Source: Streptomyces antibioticus
Lineage (GTDB): Bacteria; Actinomycetota; Actinomycetes; Streptomycetales; Streptomycetaceae
Assembly (NCBI RefSeq): GCF_001514065.1
Contig: NZ_KQ948424.1
Location: 779,568 to 843,567 of the forward strand
DNA length: 64,000 nucleotides
Reading direction: 5' to 3'
Shown here: positions 17,828 to 29,510 of the stretch, piece by piece
Layout of the letters: each line of letters opens with the position of its first letter
How positions within the stretch are numbered: the first letter of the stretch is position 1
Translations under genes and position numbers: made by a program
Notes under the pieces: generated by a model
Databases searched by the model: none
Told to the model about the DNA's origin: nothing
Seen by the model: only the letters and a program-made list of their open reading frames with translations

Positions 17828-18489
17828 CTACTGGTCGTCGCCCTCACGCTTCAGCGCGGCCAGCGCACGAGTGGTGACCTCGTCCACCGGACCCATGGCC
17901 TCGATCGTCACCACCAGGCCCTGGGCCTTGTAGTAGTCGATGATCGGCTCGGTCTGCGTGTGGTAGACCTCCAGCCGCGTCCGGACGGTGGCCTCGGAGT
18001 CGTCGTCACGCTGGTACAGCTCGCCGCCGCAGACGTCGCAGACGCCTTCCTTGGCGGGCTTCTTGTACGAGACGTGGAAGACGTGCGCGGAGTCGTTGCG
18101 GCAGATGCGCCGGCCGGCGATCCGCTTGACGACCTCCTCCTCCGGGGCCTCCAGATCGAGCACGGCGTCCAGCTTGATGCCCTCGGTGTTCAGCAGCTCG
18201 TCCAGCGCCTCGGCCTGCGAGACGTTCCGCGGGAAGCCGTCCAGGAGGAAGCCGTTCTCGGCGTCCGCCTGCTCCATACGGTCCTTGGCCATCGCGATGG
18301 TCACCTCGTCGGGGACGAGGTTGCCGGCGTCCATGTAGGACTTCGCGAGTTTGCCGAGCTCCGTCTGCTGGCTGATGTTGGCGCGGAACAGGTCGCCCGT
18401 GGAGATGTGCGGGACACGCAGTTTCTCGGCGAGGCGCGTGGCCTGCGTTCCCTTTCCGGCACCAGGCGGCCCGACGAGGACGATTCGCA

Positions 18490-18490
<1 letters not shown>
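17828..18490 (-). CDS. adk: adenylate kinase
   Basis: A 220-aa long-form adenylate kinase that interconverts ATP, ADP and AMP. P-loop GPPGAGKGT is at 7-15, the AMP-binding STGDLFR follows, and DGFPRN lies near 84-89. The LID domain (about 125-162) carries CDVCGGEL and one more Cys, resembling the zinc-type LID of Gram-positive enzymes but not the complete four-Cys set. The start overlaps the secY stop by one base (TGATG), giving translational coupling. Confidence 0.96.
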
Positions 18491-19803
<1,313 letters not shown>

Positions 19804-19882
19804 GGTGCCTCCTGCGACCCCCGCGCTACTGCGTCAAGGGTGACGGTCTTGAGGTTCGACGGATGAAGACGAATACGTAACG

Positions 19883-19932
19883 GCCAACTGCCGCCCAGAG
19901 TGCCTCACGTGAAGCACTCTGTGAAAGTTGGC
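19883..19932. promoter_or_regulatory. two-part hairpin upstream of secY
   Basis: An inner stem CAGAGTGC (19896-19903) / GCACTCTG (19914-19921) is enclosed by an outer stem GCCAACT (19883-19889) / AGTTGGC (19926-19932). In the secY 5' region this is well placed to act as a leader structure or operator. Confidence 0.5.
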
Positions 19933-19978
19933 AGTGCAGGCCACCTTACCGGCGAGACTGCCACCCTAGGAACGACCA

Positions 19979-20012
19979 ACCGGGGATACCCCTTTTGTGG
20001 GGTATCCCCGGT
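19979..20012. terminator. rplO-secY intercistronic terminator-like hairpin
   Basis: A perfect 14-bp stem, 19979-19992 with 19999-20012, has a 6-base TTTTGT loop. It lies 35 bases after the rplO stop on the minus strand. No U-run follows, so termination may be partial. Confidence 0.7.
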
Positions 20013-20047
20013 CGGGATCGATCAAGTCATCGAGACGCCTGAGGTGT

Positions 20048-20503
20048 TCAGACGAGCTCGGTGACGGTGCCGCCGGCGGCGGTGATCTTCTCCTTGGCGG
20101 AGCCGGAGACGGCGTCGACCGTCACCTGCAGCGCCACGGAGAGCTCACCCTGGCCGAGGACCTTGACGAGGCTGTTCTTGCGAACGGCACCCTTGGCCAC
20201 CAGACCCTCGACCGTGACCTCGCCACCCTCGGGGTAGAGCGCGGCCAGCTTGTCGAGGTTCACGACCTGGTACTCGGTCTTGAACGGGTTCTTGAAGCCC
20301 TTCAGCTTCGGAAGACGCATGTGGAGGGGCATCTGCCCACCCTCGAAGCGCTCCGGAACCTGGTAGCGGGCCTTCGTGCCCTTGGTACCACGACCGGCCG
20401 TCTTACCCTTCGACGCCTCACCACGACCCACACGGGTCTTGGCGGTCTTGGCGCCCGGGGCGGGACGGAGGTTGTGGATCTTGAGCGGGTTGTTCTCCGC
20501 CAT
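20048..20503 (-). CDS. rplO: 50S ribosomal protein uL15
   Basis: A 151-aa large-subunit protein with the Gly/Arg-rich N-terminal arm ([21 protein letters not shown]) that threads through 23S rRNA and a compact C-terminal domain. It is the last gene of the spc ribosomal block before secY and starts 2 bases after the rpmD stop. Confidence 0.97.
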   Translation of the reverse strand: MAENNPLKIHNLRPAPGAKTAKTRVGRGEASKGKTAGRGTKGTKARYQVPERFEGGQMPLHMRLPKLKGFKNPFKTEYQVVNLDKLAALYPEGGEVTVEGLVAKGAVRKNSLVKVLGQGELSVALQVTVDAVSGSAKEKITAAGGTVTELV

Positions 20504-20505
20504 GA

Positions 20506-20688
20506 TCAGTCGACCTCCTCGACCGTCACGAGGTGGCGGACGGTGTGCACCATGCCGCGGAACTCGGGGCGGTCCTCCTTGACGACCTGCGTGTTGATGC
20601 CCTTGAGACCAAGGGAACGCAGGGTGTCACGGTGGTTCTGCTTGCTGCCGATGTAGGACTTGACCTGCGTAATCTTGAGCTGCGCCAT
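20506..20688 (-). CDS. rpmD: 50S ribosomal protein uL30
   Basis: A 60-aa protein, [14 protein letters not shown] to VTVEEVD, with the usual uL30 length. The ATG at 20688 lies 2 bases after the rpsE stop. Longer readings of the same frame overlap rpsE and are not conserved. Confidence 0.96.
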   Translation of the reverse strand: MAQLKITQVKSYIGSKQNHRDTLRSLGLKGINTQVVKEDRPEFRGMVHTVRHLVTVEEVD

Positions 20689-20690
20689 GA

Positions 20691-21296
20691 TTACGCACCC
20701 GCCCCGGCACGCGCACGGAGAAGAGCCGCGGGAGCGACGTCCTCGAGGGGCAGACCACGGCGGGCCGCGATCTCCTCGGGACGCTGCAGACCCTTCAGGG
20801 CCTCCACGGTCGCGTGCACGATGTTGATGGCGTTGTCGGAGCCGAGCGACTTCGACAGCACGTCGTGGATACCGGCGCACTCGAGCACGGCACGCACCGG
20901 GCCACCGGCGATAACACCGGTACCGGGGGACGCGGGCTTGAGCAGAACGACGCCGGCAGCCTTCTCACCCTGGATGGGGTGCGGGATGGTGCCCTGGATA
21001 CGGGGGACCTTGAAGAAGTGCTTCTTGGCCTCCTCAACACCCTTGGCGATGGCGGCCGGCACCTCCTTGGCCTTGCCGTAACCGACACCCACGGTGCCGT
21101 CACCGTCGCCCACCACGACCAGCGCGGTGAAGCTGAAGCGACGACCACCCTTCACAACCTTGGCGACACGGTTGATCGCGACGACACGCTCAACGTAAGC
21201 GGTCTTCTCGGCGGCAGCAGCGCCACCGTCACGACCCTTACGGTCCCGCCGCTCGCCGCCACCGGCACCGCTTCCGCGGCGCTGGGGTCCAGCCAT
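20691..21296 (-). CDS. rpsE: 30S ribosomal protein uS5
   Basis: A 201-aa protein near the mRNA entry and decoding site. An actinobacterial Gly/Arg-rich N-terminal extension of about 30 residues precedes the dsRNA-binding-like domain ([23 protein letters not shown]) and the C-terminal domain with [20 protein letters not shown]. An Ala/Arg-rich tail closes it. Confidence 0.97.
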   Translation of the reverse strand: MAGPQRRGSGAGGGERRDRKGRDGGAAAAEKTAYVERVVAINRVAKVVKGGRRFSFTALVVVGDGDGTVGVGYGKAKEVPAAIAKGVEEAKKHFFKVPRIQGTIPHPIQGEKAAGVVLLKPASPGTGVIAGGPVRAVLECAGIHDVLSKSLGSDNAINIVHATVEALKGLQRPEEIAARRGLPLEDVAPAALLRARAGAGA

Positions 21297-21332
21297 TGGA
21301 TTACCTCTCTCTTTCCGCTAGCTACGAGCGGC

Positions 21333-21716
21333 TCAGAACTTGAGCCCGGCTTCGCGGGCGGCGTCCGCCAGGGCGGCGATGCGCCCGGCGTACTGGTTGC
21401 CACCACGGTCGAATACGACAGCCTCGACACCGGCGGCCTTGGCGCGCTCGGCGACCAGGGCGCCGACCGACTTGGCCTGCGCGGACTTGTCGCCCTCGTT
21501 GCCGCGGATCGAGGTGTCCAGGGTCGACGCCGACGCCAGGGTGTGACCCTTGATGTCGTCGATGACCTGGGCCACGATGTGGCGGTTCGAGCGCGTGACT
21601 ACGAGACGCGGACGCTCAGCCGTACCCGAGATGTTCTTACGGATACGGATGTGACGGCGCTTGATCGCGGCGCGCTTGTAGGCGTCGCCCTTGAGGATCT
21701 TCTGTCCGTATGCCAT
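21333..21716 (-). CDS. rplR: 50S ribosomal protein uL18
   Basis: A 127-aa 5S rRNA-binding protein with [20 protein letters not shown] in the basic N-terminal part and [19 protein letters not shown] at the C-terminus. It starts 3 bases after rplF. Confidence 0.97.
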   Translation of the reverse strand: MAYGQKILKGDAYKRAAIKRRHIRIRKNISGTAERPRLVVTRSNRHIVAQVIDDIKGHTLASASTLDTSIRGNEGDKSAQAKSVGALVAERAKAAGVEAVVFDRGGNQYAGRIAALADAAREAGLKF

Positions 21717-21719
21717 GGC

Positions 21720-22259
21720 TTACTTACCCGCCTTTCCGACCTTGCGGCGGATGACTTCGCCCTCGTACTTGACGCCCTTGGCCTTGTACGGGTCGGGCTT
21801 GCGCAGCTTGCGGATGTTGGCCGCAACCTCGCCGACCTTCTGCTTGTCGATGCCCTCGACCGAGAACCGGGTGGGGGCTTCCACCTTGAAGGTGATGCCC
21901 TCGGGGGCCTCGACGGTGATCGGGTGGCTGTAGCCCAGAGCGAACTCCAGGTTGGAACCCTTGGCGGTCACTCGGTAACCGACACCGCTGATCTCGAGCT
22001 TCTTCACGTAACCCTCGGTCACGCCGGTGATCATGTTCGCCACCAGCGTGCGGGACAGGCCGTGCAGGGCCTTGTTCTGACGCTCGTCGTTCGGGCGGGT
22101 GACGTTCAGAACGCCGTCCTCACCCTTAGCGATCTCGATCGGCGCGGCAACGGTGTGGCTCAGGGAACCCTTGGGGCCCTTGACCGAGACCGTACGGCCG
22201 TCGATGGTGACGTCCACGCCGGCGGGAACCGTGATGGGGAGCTTGCCAATACGCGACAT
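21720..22259 (-). CDS. rplF: 50S ribosomal protein uL6
   Basis: A 179-aa protein near the GTPase centre, made of two similar alpha/beta domains. [16 protein letters not shown] opens the first, and the second contains the conserved [23 protein letters not shown] segment. Confidence 0.97.
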   Translation of the reverse strand: MSRIGKLPITVPAGVDVTIDGRTVSVKGPKGSLSHTVAAPIEIAKGEDGVLNVTRPNDERQNKALHGLSRTLVANMITGVTEGYVKKLEISGVGYRVTAKGSNLEFALGYSHPITVEAPEGITFKVEAPTRFSVEGIDKQKVGEVAANIRKLRKPDPYKAKGVKYEGEVIRRKVGKAGK

Positions 22260-22284
22260 AGCTTTTTCCTCCGATTCCTTTCCG

Positions 22285-22683
22285 CTACCAGACGTAGGCG
22301 AGGACTTCTCCGCCTACGCCCTTCTTGCCGGCCTGCTTGTCGGTCAGGAGACCGTGCGACGTGGAGATGATCGCCACGCCGAGGCCACCGAGAACCTTGG
22401 GCAGGTTGGTGGACTTCGCGTAAACCCGGAGACCGGGCTTGGAGATCCGCTTGATGCCCGCGATGGAGCGCTCACGGTTCGGGCCGAACTTCAGCTCGAG
22501 GACGAGGTTCTTGCCGACCTCGGCGTCCTCGACCTTCCAGCCCGTGATGAAGCCCTCCTGCTGGAGGATCTCCGCGATGTGCGACTTGATCTTGGAAGCG
22601 GGCATCGTCACGGAGTCGTGGTATGCCGAGTTCGCGTTCCGCAGACGCGTAAGCATGTCTGCGATCGGATCAGTCATGGTCAT
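22285..22683 (-). CDS. rpsH: 30S ribosomal protein uS8
   Basis: A 132-aa primary 16S rRNA-binding protein. [15 protein letters not shown] opens it and GGEVLAYVW closes it. The ATG at 22683 (MTMTDP) gives the length usual in Streptomyces; the ATG at 22677 is an alternative. In E. coli, uS8 autoregulates the spc operon by binding its mRNA. Here the 215-base rpsN-rpsH gap holds a large hairpin. Confidence 0.96.
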   Translation of the reverse strand: MTMTDPIADMLTRLRNANSAYHDSVTMPASKIKSHIAEILQQEGFITGWKVEDAEVGKNLVLELKFGPNRERSIAGIKRISKPGLRVYAKSTNLPKVLGGLGVAIISTSHGLLTDKQAGKKGVGGEVLAYVW

Positions 22684-22800
22684 GAATTGGCCTTCGGCCT
22701 CTCTCGCCGGGGTTTCCTGGTGCGCCATCCCTCTCCTCGATCCGAGACGAGGCGGGTGCGGTGCGGTGGACCTACGGCGTAGTAAGTCGTACGGGCGACC

Positions 22801-22851
22801 GTCAGGCGCCCAACCCTCCAAGCCTAAGCCATGGAGAGGAGGGCGCCTGAC
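22801..22851. promoter_or_regulatory. rpsN-rpsH intercistronic hairpin
   Basis: GTCAGGCGCCC (22801-22811) pairs perfectly with GGGCGCCTGAC (22841-22851), and inner CTCCA/TGGAG bases can extend it. It lies in the only large gap of the spc genes and may be an attenuator or a ribosomal-protein binding site. Confidence 0.55.
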
Positions 22852-22898
22852 ACGCCCATTGCTTACCGAGAGCTTCGGGAATCCCTAAAAAGCGGGGA

Positions 22899-23084
22899 TT
22901 ACCAGGAGCTCTTGGTCACGCCCGGCAGCTCGCCACGGTGAGCCATCTCACGAAGGCACACGCGGCACAGGCCGAACTTGCGGTACACGGAGTGCGGACG
23001 GCCGCAGCGCTGGCAGCGGGTGTACGCACGCACACCGAACTTGGGCTTGCGAGCAGCCTTGGCAATCAGAGCCTTCTTCGCCAT
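22899..23084 (-). CDS. rpsN: 30S ribosomal protein uS14, type Z
   Basis: A 61-aa zinc-type uS14 of the small-subunit head. Cys24, Cys27, Cys40 and Cys43 form the complete zinc site (RCQRCG and LCRVC). The ATG at 23084 follows the rplE stop by 5 bases; a GTG nine bases earlier overlaps rplE and is less likely. Confidence 0.96.
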   Translation of the reverse strand: MAKKALIAKAARKPKFGVRAYTRCQRCGRPHSVYRKFGLCRVCLREMAHRGELPGVTKSSW

Positions 23085-23089
23085 CTCGC

Positions 23090-23647
23090 TCACGCCTCCT
23101 TGAAGGGGAAGCCGAGGTGACGAAGGAGCGCGCGGCCCTCAGCGTCGTTGGTCGCCGTGGTCACCACGGTGATGTCCATGCCCCGGGTACGGTCGATCTT
23201 GTCCTGGTCGATCTCGTGGAACATGACCTGCTCGGTGAGACCGAAGGTGTAGTTGCCACGGCCGTCGAACTGCTTGGGGGACAGACCACGGAAGTCGCGG
23301 ATGCGCGGCAGCGCGAGCGACAGGGTGCGGTCCAGGAACTCCCACATGCGGTCGCCACGGAGCGTGACGTGGGCACCGATCGGCTGGCCCTCACGCAGCT
23401 TGAACTGCGCGATGGACTTGCGGGCCTTGGTGACGGCCGGCTTCTGACCGGTGATCGTGGTGAGGTCGCGGATGGCGCCCTCGATCAGCTTGGAGTCGCG
23501 GGCGGCGTCGCCCACACCCATGTTGACCACGATCTTGACGAGGCCGGGGATCTGCATGACGTTCTCGTAGGAGAACTCCTCACGCAGCTTGCCCGCGATC
23601 TCCTCGCGGTACTTCGTCTTGAGACGCGGAGTGGTGGTGGTAGCCAT
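23090..23647 (-). CDS. rplE: 50S ribosomal protein uL5
   Basis: A 185-aa protein that binds 5S rRNA and contacts P-site t[21 protein letters not shown] and the C-terminal [26 protein letters not shown] are intact. The start overlaps the rplX stop by one base (TGATG). Confidence 0.97.
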   Translation of the reverse strand: MATTTTPRLKTKYREEIAGKLREEFSYENVMQIPGLVKIVVNMGVGDAARDSKLIEGAIRDLTTITGQKPAVTKARKSIAQFKLREGQPIGAHVTLRGDRMWEFLDRTLSLALPRIRDFRGLSPKQFDGRGNYTFGLTEQVMFHEIDQDKIDRTRGMDITVVTTATNDAEGRALLRHLGFPFKEA

Positions 23648-23970
23648 CAGATGTCCTCACCCGTCCGCTTGGCAACGCGGATCTTGTTGCCCTCGTCGTC
23701 GAAGCGGTAACCGACACGCGTGACGACCTTGTTGCCGTCCTTCTCAACGACCAGCTGGACGTTGGAGACGTGGATCGGCGCCTCGGTCGTGACGATGCCG
23801 CCGGCCTGCGAACCGCTGGCGGTCGGACCGGCCTTGGTGTGCTTCTTGACCCGGTTGACACCCTCGACCAGGACACGCTCGTCGCGCGGGTAAGCGGCAA
23901 TGACCTTGCCCTGCTTGCCCTTGTCCTTGCCGGTGATGACCTGGACCAGGTCGCCCTTCTTGATCTTCAT
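23647..23970 (-). CDS. rplX: 50S ribosomal protein uL24
   Basis: A 107-aa assembly-initiator protein with the KOW motif [20 protein letters not shown] at residues 4-23. It is two bases after rplN and coupled to rplE. Confidence 0.97.
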   Translation of the reverse strand: MKIKKGDLVQVITGKDKGKQGKVIAAYPRDERVLVEGVNRVKKHTKAGPTASGSQAGGIVTTEAPIHVSNVQLVVEKDGNKVVTRVGYRFDDEGNKIRVAKRTGEDI

Positions 23971-23972
23971 GC

Positions 23973-24341
23973 TTACAGCACCTCCGGAGCCAGCGAGATG
24001 ATCTTCATGAACTTCTTCTCGCGCAGCTCACGCCCGACCGGGCCGAAGATGCGGGTGCCGCGAGGGTCGCCGTCGTTCTTCAGAATGACGGCGGCGTTCT
24101 CGTCGAAGCGGATGTACGAGCCGTCCGGACGGCGGCGCTCCTTGACGGTGCGAACGATGACCGCCTTGACGACGTCACCCTTCTTCACGTTGCCACCGGG
24201 GATCGCGTCCTTGACGGTGGCGACGATGACGTCACCGATGCCCGCGTAGCGGCGACCGGAGCCACCGAGCACACGGATGCAAAGGATCTCCTTCGCACCA
24301 GTGTTGTCGGCGACACGCAGTCGCGACTCCTGCTGGATCAC
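23973..24341 (-). CDS. rplN: 50S ribosomal protein uL14
   Basis: A 122-aa beta-barrel protein at the subunit interface. [19 protein letters not shown] and the [11 protein letters not shown] strand are diagnostic. It follows rpsQ after a 97-base gap containing two tandem hairpins. Confidence 0.97.
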   Translation of the reverse strand: MIQQESRLRVADNTGAKEILCIRVLGGSGRRYAGIGDVIVATVKDAIPGGNVKKGDVVKAVIVRTVKERRRPDGSYIRFDENAAVILKNDGDPRGTRIFGPVGRELREKKFMKIISLAPEVL

Positions 24342-24369
24342 GTCTATCTCCTGTTTGTCTGCCGGTTCC

Positions 24370-24397
24370 CCGGGGGCCGTTCAGGAACGGCCCCCGG
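24370..24397. promoter_or_regulatory. first hairpin in rpsQ-rplN gap
   Basis: A perfect 13-bp GC-rich stem (24370-24382 with 24385-24397) has a 2-base apex. No U-run follows. With the next hairpin it fills most of the rpsQ-rplN gap. Confidence 0.55.
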
Positions 24398-24412
24398 AGC
24401 CTGGCGGAACTG

Positions 24413-24436
24413 TCCTGCGAGGGGTGCCTCGCAGGA
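24413..24436. promoter_or_regulatory. second hairpin in rpsQ-rplN gap
   Basis: A perfect 9-bp stem, TCCTGCGAG (24413-24421) with CTCGCAGGA (24428-24436), sits directly after the rpsQ stop on the minus strand. It may tune rplN and downstream expression or mark an RNA cleavage site. Confidence 0.5.
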
Positions 24437-24438
24437 AA

Positions 24439-24726
24439 TTACTTGGCCTTCTCGAGGATCTCGACGACGCGCCAGCGCTTGGTCGCCGACAGCGGGCGGG
24501 TCTCCGCGAGGAGGACCCGGTCGCCGACGCCGGCAGCGTTCTGCTCGTCGTGCGCCTTGAGCTTGTTGGTACGGCGGATGACCTTGCCGTACAGCGCGTG
24601 CTTGACGCGGTCCTCGACGGCGACGACGACGGTCTTGTCCATCTTGTCGCTGACGACGAGACCCTCACGGGTCTTGCGGAAGCCGCGGGCCTCTGCAGTC
24701 TGCTCAGTCACGTTGCTCTCACTCAT
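24439..24726 (-). CDS. rpsQ: 30S ribosomal protein uS17
   Basis: A 95-aa OB-fold protein binding 16S rRNA early in assembly. [21 protein letters not shown] and [22 protein letters not shown] are conserved. The start overlaps the rpmC stop (TGATG). Confidence 0.97.
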   Translation of the reverse strand: MSESNVTEQTAEARGFRKTREGLVVSDKMDKTVVVAVEDRVKHALYGKVIRRTNKLKAHDEQNAAGVGDRVLLAETRPLSATKRWRVVEILEKAK

Positions 24727-24950
24727 CAGGCGCTCTCCACCGTCTCGATGCCCAGCTCGCGCTCACGCATCAGGGTGTAGATCCGCGCGATGTCCTTACG
24801 GACGGCCTTGAGCCGACCGTGGTTCTCGAGCTGACCGGTCGCCGCCTGGAAGCGGAGGTTGAACAGCTCTTCCTTGGCTTCGCGGAGCTTGTTCAGCAGC
24901 TCCTCGTTGCCCAGTTCGCGCAGCTCGGACGCCTTGGTACCGGCCGACAT
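24726..24950 (-). CDS. rpmC: 50S ribosomal protein uL29
   Basis: A 74-aa coiled-coil protein at the peptide tunnel exit near the SRP and trigger-factor docking site. [30 protein letters not shown] is typical. The ATG at 24950 overlaps the rplP stop by one base; the GTG one codon earlier is less likely. Confidence 0.96.
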   Translation of the reverse strand: MSAGTKASELRELGNEELLNKLREAKEELFNLRFQAATGQLENHGRLKAVRKDIARIYTLMRERELGIETVESA

Positions 24951-25369
24951 CACGCTTCACCTGCCTCGCGCTTGACGATCCGGCACTTCATCGGCAGCTT
25001 GTGGGCTGCGCGAGTCAGGGCCTCACGGGCGATCTTCTCGTTGGGGTAGGACAGCTCGAACATGACCCGGCCCGGGTGCACGTTCGCGATCCACCACTCC
25101 GGCGAACCCTTACCGGAACCCATGCGGGTCTCGGCAGGCTTCTTCGTGAGCGGGCGGTCCGGGTAGATGTTGATCCAGACCTTGCCGCCACGCTTGATGT
25201 GGCGGGTCATCGCGATACGGGCCGCCTCGATCTGGCGGTTGGTCACGTACGCCGGCGTGAGGGCCTGAATGCCGTACTCGCCGAACGCGACCGTCGTACC
25301 GCCCTTGGCCTGACCACGGCGCTTCGGGTGGTGCTGCTTGCGGTGCTTGACCCTACGGGGGATCAGCAT
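24950..25369 (-). CDS. rplP: 50S ribosomal protein uL16
   Basis: A 139-aa protein near the A-site tRNA elbow. [15 protein letters not shown] and the [16 protein letters not shown] loop near the peptidyl-transferase centre are intact. Five bases separate it from rpsC. Confidence 0.97.
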   Translation of the reverse strand: MLIPRRVKHRKQHHPKRRGQAKGGTTVAFGEYGIQALTPAYVTNRQIEAARIAMTRHIKRGGKVWINIYPDRPLTKKPAETRMGSGKGSPEWWIANVHPGRVMFELSYPNEKIAREALTRAAHKLPMKCRIVKREAGEA

Positions 25370-25374
25370 GTCGG

Positions 25375-26205
25375 TCAGGCCTCCGTTCCGGTGCTCTCAG
25401 CCGGAGCGGCGGCGGCGGGGGCCTCGGCCTTGGGGGCCTCGGCGCCGGCAGCCTGCTGCGGCTTACGACCGCGCCCGCCGCGCTCGCCACCACGGCCACC
25501 ACGGGCCGGGCGGTCGGCGCCACCACGGGCCGGGCGGTTACCCGCACGGGCCGCAGCGTTCTCGGCGCGGACCTCGGCGATGTTCTTGACGTCGCCCTTG
25601 TAGATCCAGACCTTCACACCGATGCGGCCGAAGGTCGTCTTGGCCTCGAAGAAGCCGTAGTCCACGTTCGCGCGGAGCGTGTGCAGGGGCACACGGCCCT
25701 CGCGGTAGAACTCCGAGCGGGACATCTCGGCGCCACCGAGGCGGCCACCGCACTGGATCTTGATGCCCTTGGCGCCGGCCTTCATCGCCGACTGCATGCT
25801 CTTACGCATGGCGCGACGGAAGGAGACGCGGGAGGAGAGCTGCTCGGCAACGGCCTGAGCAACCAGCTGAGCGTCCGTCTCGGGGTTCTTGACCTCGAGG
25901 ATGTTCAGCTGGACCTGCTTGCCCGTGAGCTTCTCGAGGTCACCGCGGATGCGGTCGGCCTCGGCGCCACGGCGGCCGATCACGATGCCCGGACGCGCGG
26001 TGTGGATGTCCACACGCACACGGTCACGGGTGCGCTCGATCTCCACCTTCGAGATACCGGCGCGCTCCATGCCGGACGTCATCATCCGACGGATGGCGAC
26101 GTCTTCCTTGACGTAGTCCTTGTACAGCTTGTCGGCGTACCAACGCGACTTGAAGTCGGTCGTGACACCGAGCCGGAACCCATGCGGGTTAACCTTCTGG
26201 CCCAT
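25375..26205 (-). CDS. rpsC: 30S ribosomal protein uS3
   Basis: A 276-aa head protein lining the mRNA entry tunnel. It begins [13 protein letters not shown], has the KH motif [16 protein letters not shown], and contains the C-terminal domain with [13 protein letters not shown] tail of about 60 Ala/Gly/Arg/Glu-rich residues extends beyond the E. coli length, as in other streptomycetes. The start overlaps the rplV stop (TAATG). Confidence 0.97.
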   Translation of the reverse strand: MGQKVNPHGFRLGVTTDFKSRWYADKLYKDYVKEDVAIRRMMTSGMERAGISKVEIERTRDRVRVDIHTARPGIVIGRRGAEADRIRGDLEKLTGKQVQLNILEVKNPETDAQLVAQAVAEQLSSRVSFRRAMRKSMQSAMKAGAKGIKIQCGGRLGGAEMSRSEFYREGRVPLHTLRANVDYGFFEAKTTFGRIGVKVWIYKGDVKNIAEVRAENAAARAGNRPARGGADRPARGGRGGERGGRGRKPQQAAGAEAPKAEAPAAAAPAESTGTEA

Positions 26206-26552
26206 TACCGGGTTCCTTCCTTGCTGCTGACGACCACGGTGATGTGGCTGGTCCGCTTGCGGATCCGGTAGGCACGGCCCTGAGCACGCGGACGGAACCG
26301 CTTCAGGGTCGGACCCTCGTCGACGTACGCCTCGGAGATGAAGAGGCTGTCGGCGTCGGTGTGGTCGTAGTTGTGCGCGGCGTTGGCAATGGCGCTGTCG
26401 AGCACCTTGCCGACCGGCACGGAGGCTGCCTGCGGAGCGAATCGCAGAACAGCCTGAGCCTCCGTGGCATCCATGCCACGGATAAGGTCCACCACGCGGC
26501 GGGCCTTCATGGGCGTAACGCGGATGTACCGCGCCTGGGCCCTGGCTTCCAT
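26205..26552 (-). CDS. rplV: 50S ribosomal protein uL22
   Basis: A 115-aa protein whose beta-hairpin ([18 protein letters not shown]) lines the exit tunnel, the site associated with macrolide effects in other bacteria. [12 protein letters not shown] near the start is conserved. No tunnel-loop insertion is evident. Confidence 0.97.
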   Translation of the reverse strand: MEARAQARYIRVTPMKARRVVDLIRGMDATEAQAVLRFAPQAASVPVGKVLDSAIANAAHNYDHTDADSLFISEAYVDEGPTLKRFRPRAQGRAYRIRKRTSHITVVVSSKEGTR

Positions 26553-26596
26553 GGTTGTCCCTCTCAGTTACTTACGTGTCTGAATGCGATCCGCTA

Positions 26597-26878
26597 CTAG
26601 CGGCGCTTCGACTTCCGGTCGTCCTTGACGTGACCCCGGAAGGTACGAGTCGGCGAGAACTCGCCGAGCTTGTGACCGACCATCGACTCGGTGACGAACA
26701 CCGGGATGTGGGTCTTGCCGTTGTGCACCGCGAGCGTGTGGCCGAGCATGGCCGGCACGATCATGGAGCGACGGGACCAGGTCTTGATGACGTTCTTGGT
26801 GCCGGCTTCGTTCTGGGCGTCCACCTTCTTGATCAGGTGGTCGTCGACGAAGGGCCCCTTCTTGAGACTGCGCGGCAT
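26597..26878 (-). CDS. rpsS: 30S ribosomal protein uS19
   Basis: A 93-aa head protein forming the S13-S19 pair. [19 protein letters not shown] and the central [19 protein letters not shown] are diagnostic. It starts 12 bases after rplB. Confidence 0.97.
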   Translation of the reverse strand: MPRSLKKGPFVDDHLIKKVDAQNEAGTKNVIKTWSRRSMIVPAMLGHTLAVHNGKTHIPVFVTESMVGHKLGEFSPTRTFRGHVKDDRKSKRR

Positions 26879-26890
26879 CTAAACCCGCTC

Positions 26891-27727
26891 CTAGCGCTTC
26901 TTGTTCGTCTTGCGGCGGCGGACGATGTACTTGTTCGAAGCCTTCTTCGGCGAACGAGTACGACCCTCCTTCTGACCCCACGGGGAGACCGGGTGGCGAC
27001 CACCGGAGGTCTTGCCCTCACCACCACCGTGCGGGTGGTCGACCGGGTTCATCGCGACACCACGGACGGTCGGGCGAACGCCCAGCCAGCGCTTACGGCC
27101 GGCCTTACCCCAGTTGATGTTGCTCTGCTCGGCGTTGCCGACCTCGCCGACGGTGGCGCGGCAGCGCACGTCGACCAGGCGGATCTCACCGGAAGGCATG
27201 CGGAGGTGAGCCATCTGGCCCTCCTTCGCGAGCAGCTGCACGGAGGCACCGGCGGAGCGGGCGAACTTGGCACCGCCACCGGGACGGAGCTCGATCGCGT
27301 GGATCGTGGTACCGACCGGGATGTTGCGGAGCGCCAGGTTGTTGCCCGGCTTGATGTCGGCCCCGGGACCGTTCTCGACGCGGTCACCCTGCTGCAGGTT
27401 GCGCGGGGCGAGGATGTAGCGCTTCTCGCCGTCCGCGTAGTGCAGCAGCGCGATGCGCGCGGTGCGGTTGGGGTCGTACTCGATGTGCGCGACCTTCGCC
27501 GGCACGCCGTCCTTGTCGTGACGACGGAAGTCGATCACACGGTAGGCGCGCTTGTGTCCGCCACCCTGGTGGCGAACGGTCACACGACCGGCGTTGTTAC
27601 GGCCGCCCTTGCTGTGCAGGGGGCGGACCAGCGACTTCTCCGGCGTGGACCGCGTGACCTCGACGAAGTCGGCGACGCTGGAGCCACGACGGCCCGGCGT
27701 AGTCGGCTTGTACTTGCGGATTCCCAT
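26891..27727 (-). CDS. rplB: 50S ribosomal protein uL2
   Basis: A 278-aa protein at the base of the peptidyl-transferase centre. [14 protein letters not shown], the SH3-like core and the signature [17 protein letters not shown] with the essential central His are intact. A very basic tail ends KTNKKR. Confidence 0.98.
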   Translation of the reverse strand: MGIRKYKPTTPGRRGSSVADFVEVTRSTPEKSLVRPLHSKGGRNNAGRVTVRHQGGGHKRAYRVIDFRRHDKDGVPAKVAHIEYDPNRTARIALLHYADGEKRYILAPRNLQQGDRVENGPGADIKPGNNLALRNIPVGTTIHAIELRPGGGAKFARSAGASVQLLAKEGQMAHLRMPSGEIRLVDVRCRATVGEVGNAEQSNINWGKAGRKRWLGVRPTVRGVAMNPVDHPHGGGEGKTSGGRHPVSPWGQKEGRTRSPKKASNKYIVRRRKTNKKR

Positions 27728-27765
27728 TTCTCAGTCCTCGTCCGATATCGGACGATCCGACCCGC

Positions 27766-28185
27766 TTACGCGGTCGGACCGCCGAAGATGTCGATACGGT
27801 CGCCCTCAGCAAGGGTCACGATCGCGCGCTTGGAGCCGGCACGCTGGCCGAAACCGGTGCGGGTCCGCTTGCGCTTGCCCTGGCGGTTGAGCGTGTTCAC
27901 GCCCGTGACCTTGACCGAGAAGACCGCCTGGACGGCCTGCTTGATCTGGGTCTTGTTGGCGTCGGGGGCGACGATGAACGTGTACTTGCCCTCGTCGAGG
28001 AGCGCGTAGCTCTTCTCCGACACGACCGGCTTCAGCAGCACGTCACGGGGGTCCGTGAACGACTTGCTGAGCGGCGTCTCGACGGTGTTCTTGCCCTCGG
28101 CGGCGTGGCGACGCGCCTTGGCGACGCGCGCGGCCTTGGCGGCCTTGGCCGCCTTGGAGGCGATAGAGGGGTGACGGATAGCCAT
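27766..28185 (-). CDS. rplW: 50S ribosomal protein uL23
   Basis: A 139-aa protein at the tunnel exit, the docking site for trigger factor and SRP. An Ala/Lys/Arg-rich N-terminal extension of about 40 residues precedes the usual fold ([16 protein letters not shown]), as in other Streptomyces. The start overlaps the rplD stop by one base. Confidence 0.96.
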   Translation of the reverse strand: MAIRHPSIASKAAKAAKAARVAKARRHAAEGKNTVETPLSKSFTDPRDVLLKPVVSEKSYALLDEGKYTFIVAPDANKTQIKQAVQAVFSVKVTGVNTLNRQGKRKRTRTGFGQRAGSKRAIVTLAEGDRIDIFGGPTA

Positions 28186-28841
28186 CAGACCTCAGTCCCT
28201 TCGGTGTCGTTGGCCTTCGGGCCGGCGACGAAGGACTCGAGAGCGGCCTGGGTGAAGACCACGTCGTCCGAGACGATCACGTCGTACGTGTTCAGCTGGC
28301 CCGGCTCCAGGATGTGGACCTGGGGCAGGTTGCGGGCGGACAGCCACGCGGCCTCGTCGGCGCGCTCGACGACCAGGAGCAGGTTCTTGCGCTCCGAGAT
28401 CTTGCCGAACAGCGACTTGGCGGCCTTCGTGGAAGGAGCCTCGCCCTCGATCACGCCGGTGACGACGTGGATGCGGTTGTTGCGGGCCCGGTCGGTGAGG
28501 GCGTGACGCAGCGCGGCAGCCTTCATCTTCTTCGGGGTCCGCTGCGAGTAGTCACGCGGCACGGGACCGTGCACGACGCCACCACCGGCGAACTGAGGGG
28601 CGCGGGTAGAGCCCTGGCGCGCACGGCCGGTGCCCTTCTGACGGTAAGGCTTCTTACCGCCACCACGAACCTCGCCGCGGGTCTTGGTCTTGTGGGTGCC
28701 CTGGCGGGCAGCCGCGTTCTGCGCAACGACGACCTGGTGGATCAGCGGGATGCTGACCTTCTCCACGCCGAAGATCTCCGCGGGGAGTTCGACGCTTCCG
28801 GTCTTCTCGCCGGCAGGCGAAAGGATGTCAACAGTGCTCAT
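28185..28841 (-). CDS. rplD: 50S ribosomal protein uL4
   Basis: A 218-aa protein with a tunnel-lining loop ([22 protein letters not shown]). The ATG at 28841 ([12 protein letters not shown]) lies 7 bases after the rplC stop; the longer open frame overlaps rplC and is not conserved. In E. coli, uL4 represses the S10 operon through its leader; whether the long leader here works in that way is unknown. Confidence 0.96.
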   Translation of the reverse strand: MSTVDILSPAGEKTGSVELPAEIFGVEKVSIPLIHQVVVAQNAAARQGTHKTKTRGEVRGGGKKPYRQKGTGRARQGSTRAPQFAGGGVVHGPVPRDYSQRTPKKMKAAALRHALTDRARNNRIHVVTGVIEGEAPSTKAAKSLFGKISERKNLLLVVERADEAAWLSARNLPQVHILEPGQLNTYDVIVSDDVVFTQAALESFVAGPKANDTEGTEV

Positions 28842-28848
28842 CGGTACC

Positions 28849-29493
28849 TCAGGCCCCCTTGGCCGCGGTGCGGACCAGGACGAGGCCGCCGTTCGGACCG
28901 GGGACGGCGCCCTTGATGAGCAGCAGACCCTTCTCCGCGTCAACGGCGTGGACGGTCAGGTTCTGGGTGGTGACGCGCTCGTTGCCCATACGACCTGCCA
29001 TGCGGAGGCCCTTGAACACGCGACCCGGGGTGGCGCAGCCACCGATCGAGCCCGGCGAGCGGTGCTTGCGCTGGGTGCCGTGACCGGCGCCGAGGCCCTT
29101 GAAGTTGTGACGCTTCATGACACCGGCGAAGCCCTTGCCCTTGCTCTTGCCGGTCACGTCGACCTTGATCCCGGCCTCGAACACCTCAGCGGTGATCTCC
29201 TGGCCGAGGGTGTACTCGGAGGCGTCCGCGGTGCGGATCTCAACGAGGTGGCGACGCGGCGTGACATCGGCCTTGGCGAAGTGGCCCTTGAGGGGCTTGT
29301 TCACCTTGCGCGGGTCGATCTCGCCGAACGCGATCTGGACGGACTCGTAGCCGTCGACGTCGTTCGTGCGGACCTGGGTGACGACGTTGGGGCCGGCCTT
29401 GACGACGGTGACCGGAACAACACGGTTGTTCTCGTCCCACACCTGCGTCATGCCGAGCTTCTCGCCCAGGATGCCCTTGATCTGCTTAGCCAT
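28849..29493 (-). CDS. rplC: 50S ribosomal protein uL3
   Basis: A 214-aa early-assembly protein whose loop reaches the peptidyl-transferase centre. [16 protein letters not shown] at the N-terminus and [23 protein letters not shown] in the loop are diagnostic. It starts 17 bases after rpsJ. Confidence 0.97.
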   Translation of the reverse strand: MAKQIKGILGEKLGMTQVWDENNRVVPVTVVKAGPNVVTQVRTNDVDGYESVQIAFGEIDPRKVNKPLKGHFAKADVTPRRHLVEIRTADASEYTLGQEITAEVFEAGIKVDVTGKSKGKGFAGVMKRHNFKGLGAGHGTQRKHRSPGSIGGCATPGRVFKGLRMAGRMGNERVTTQNLTVHAVDAEKGLLLIKGAVPGPNGGLVLVRTAAKGA

Positions 29494-29510
29494 TCTCAGA
29501 TCACCGACCC

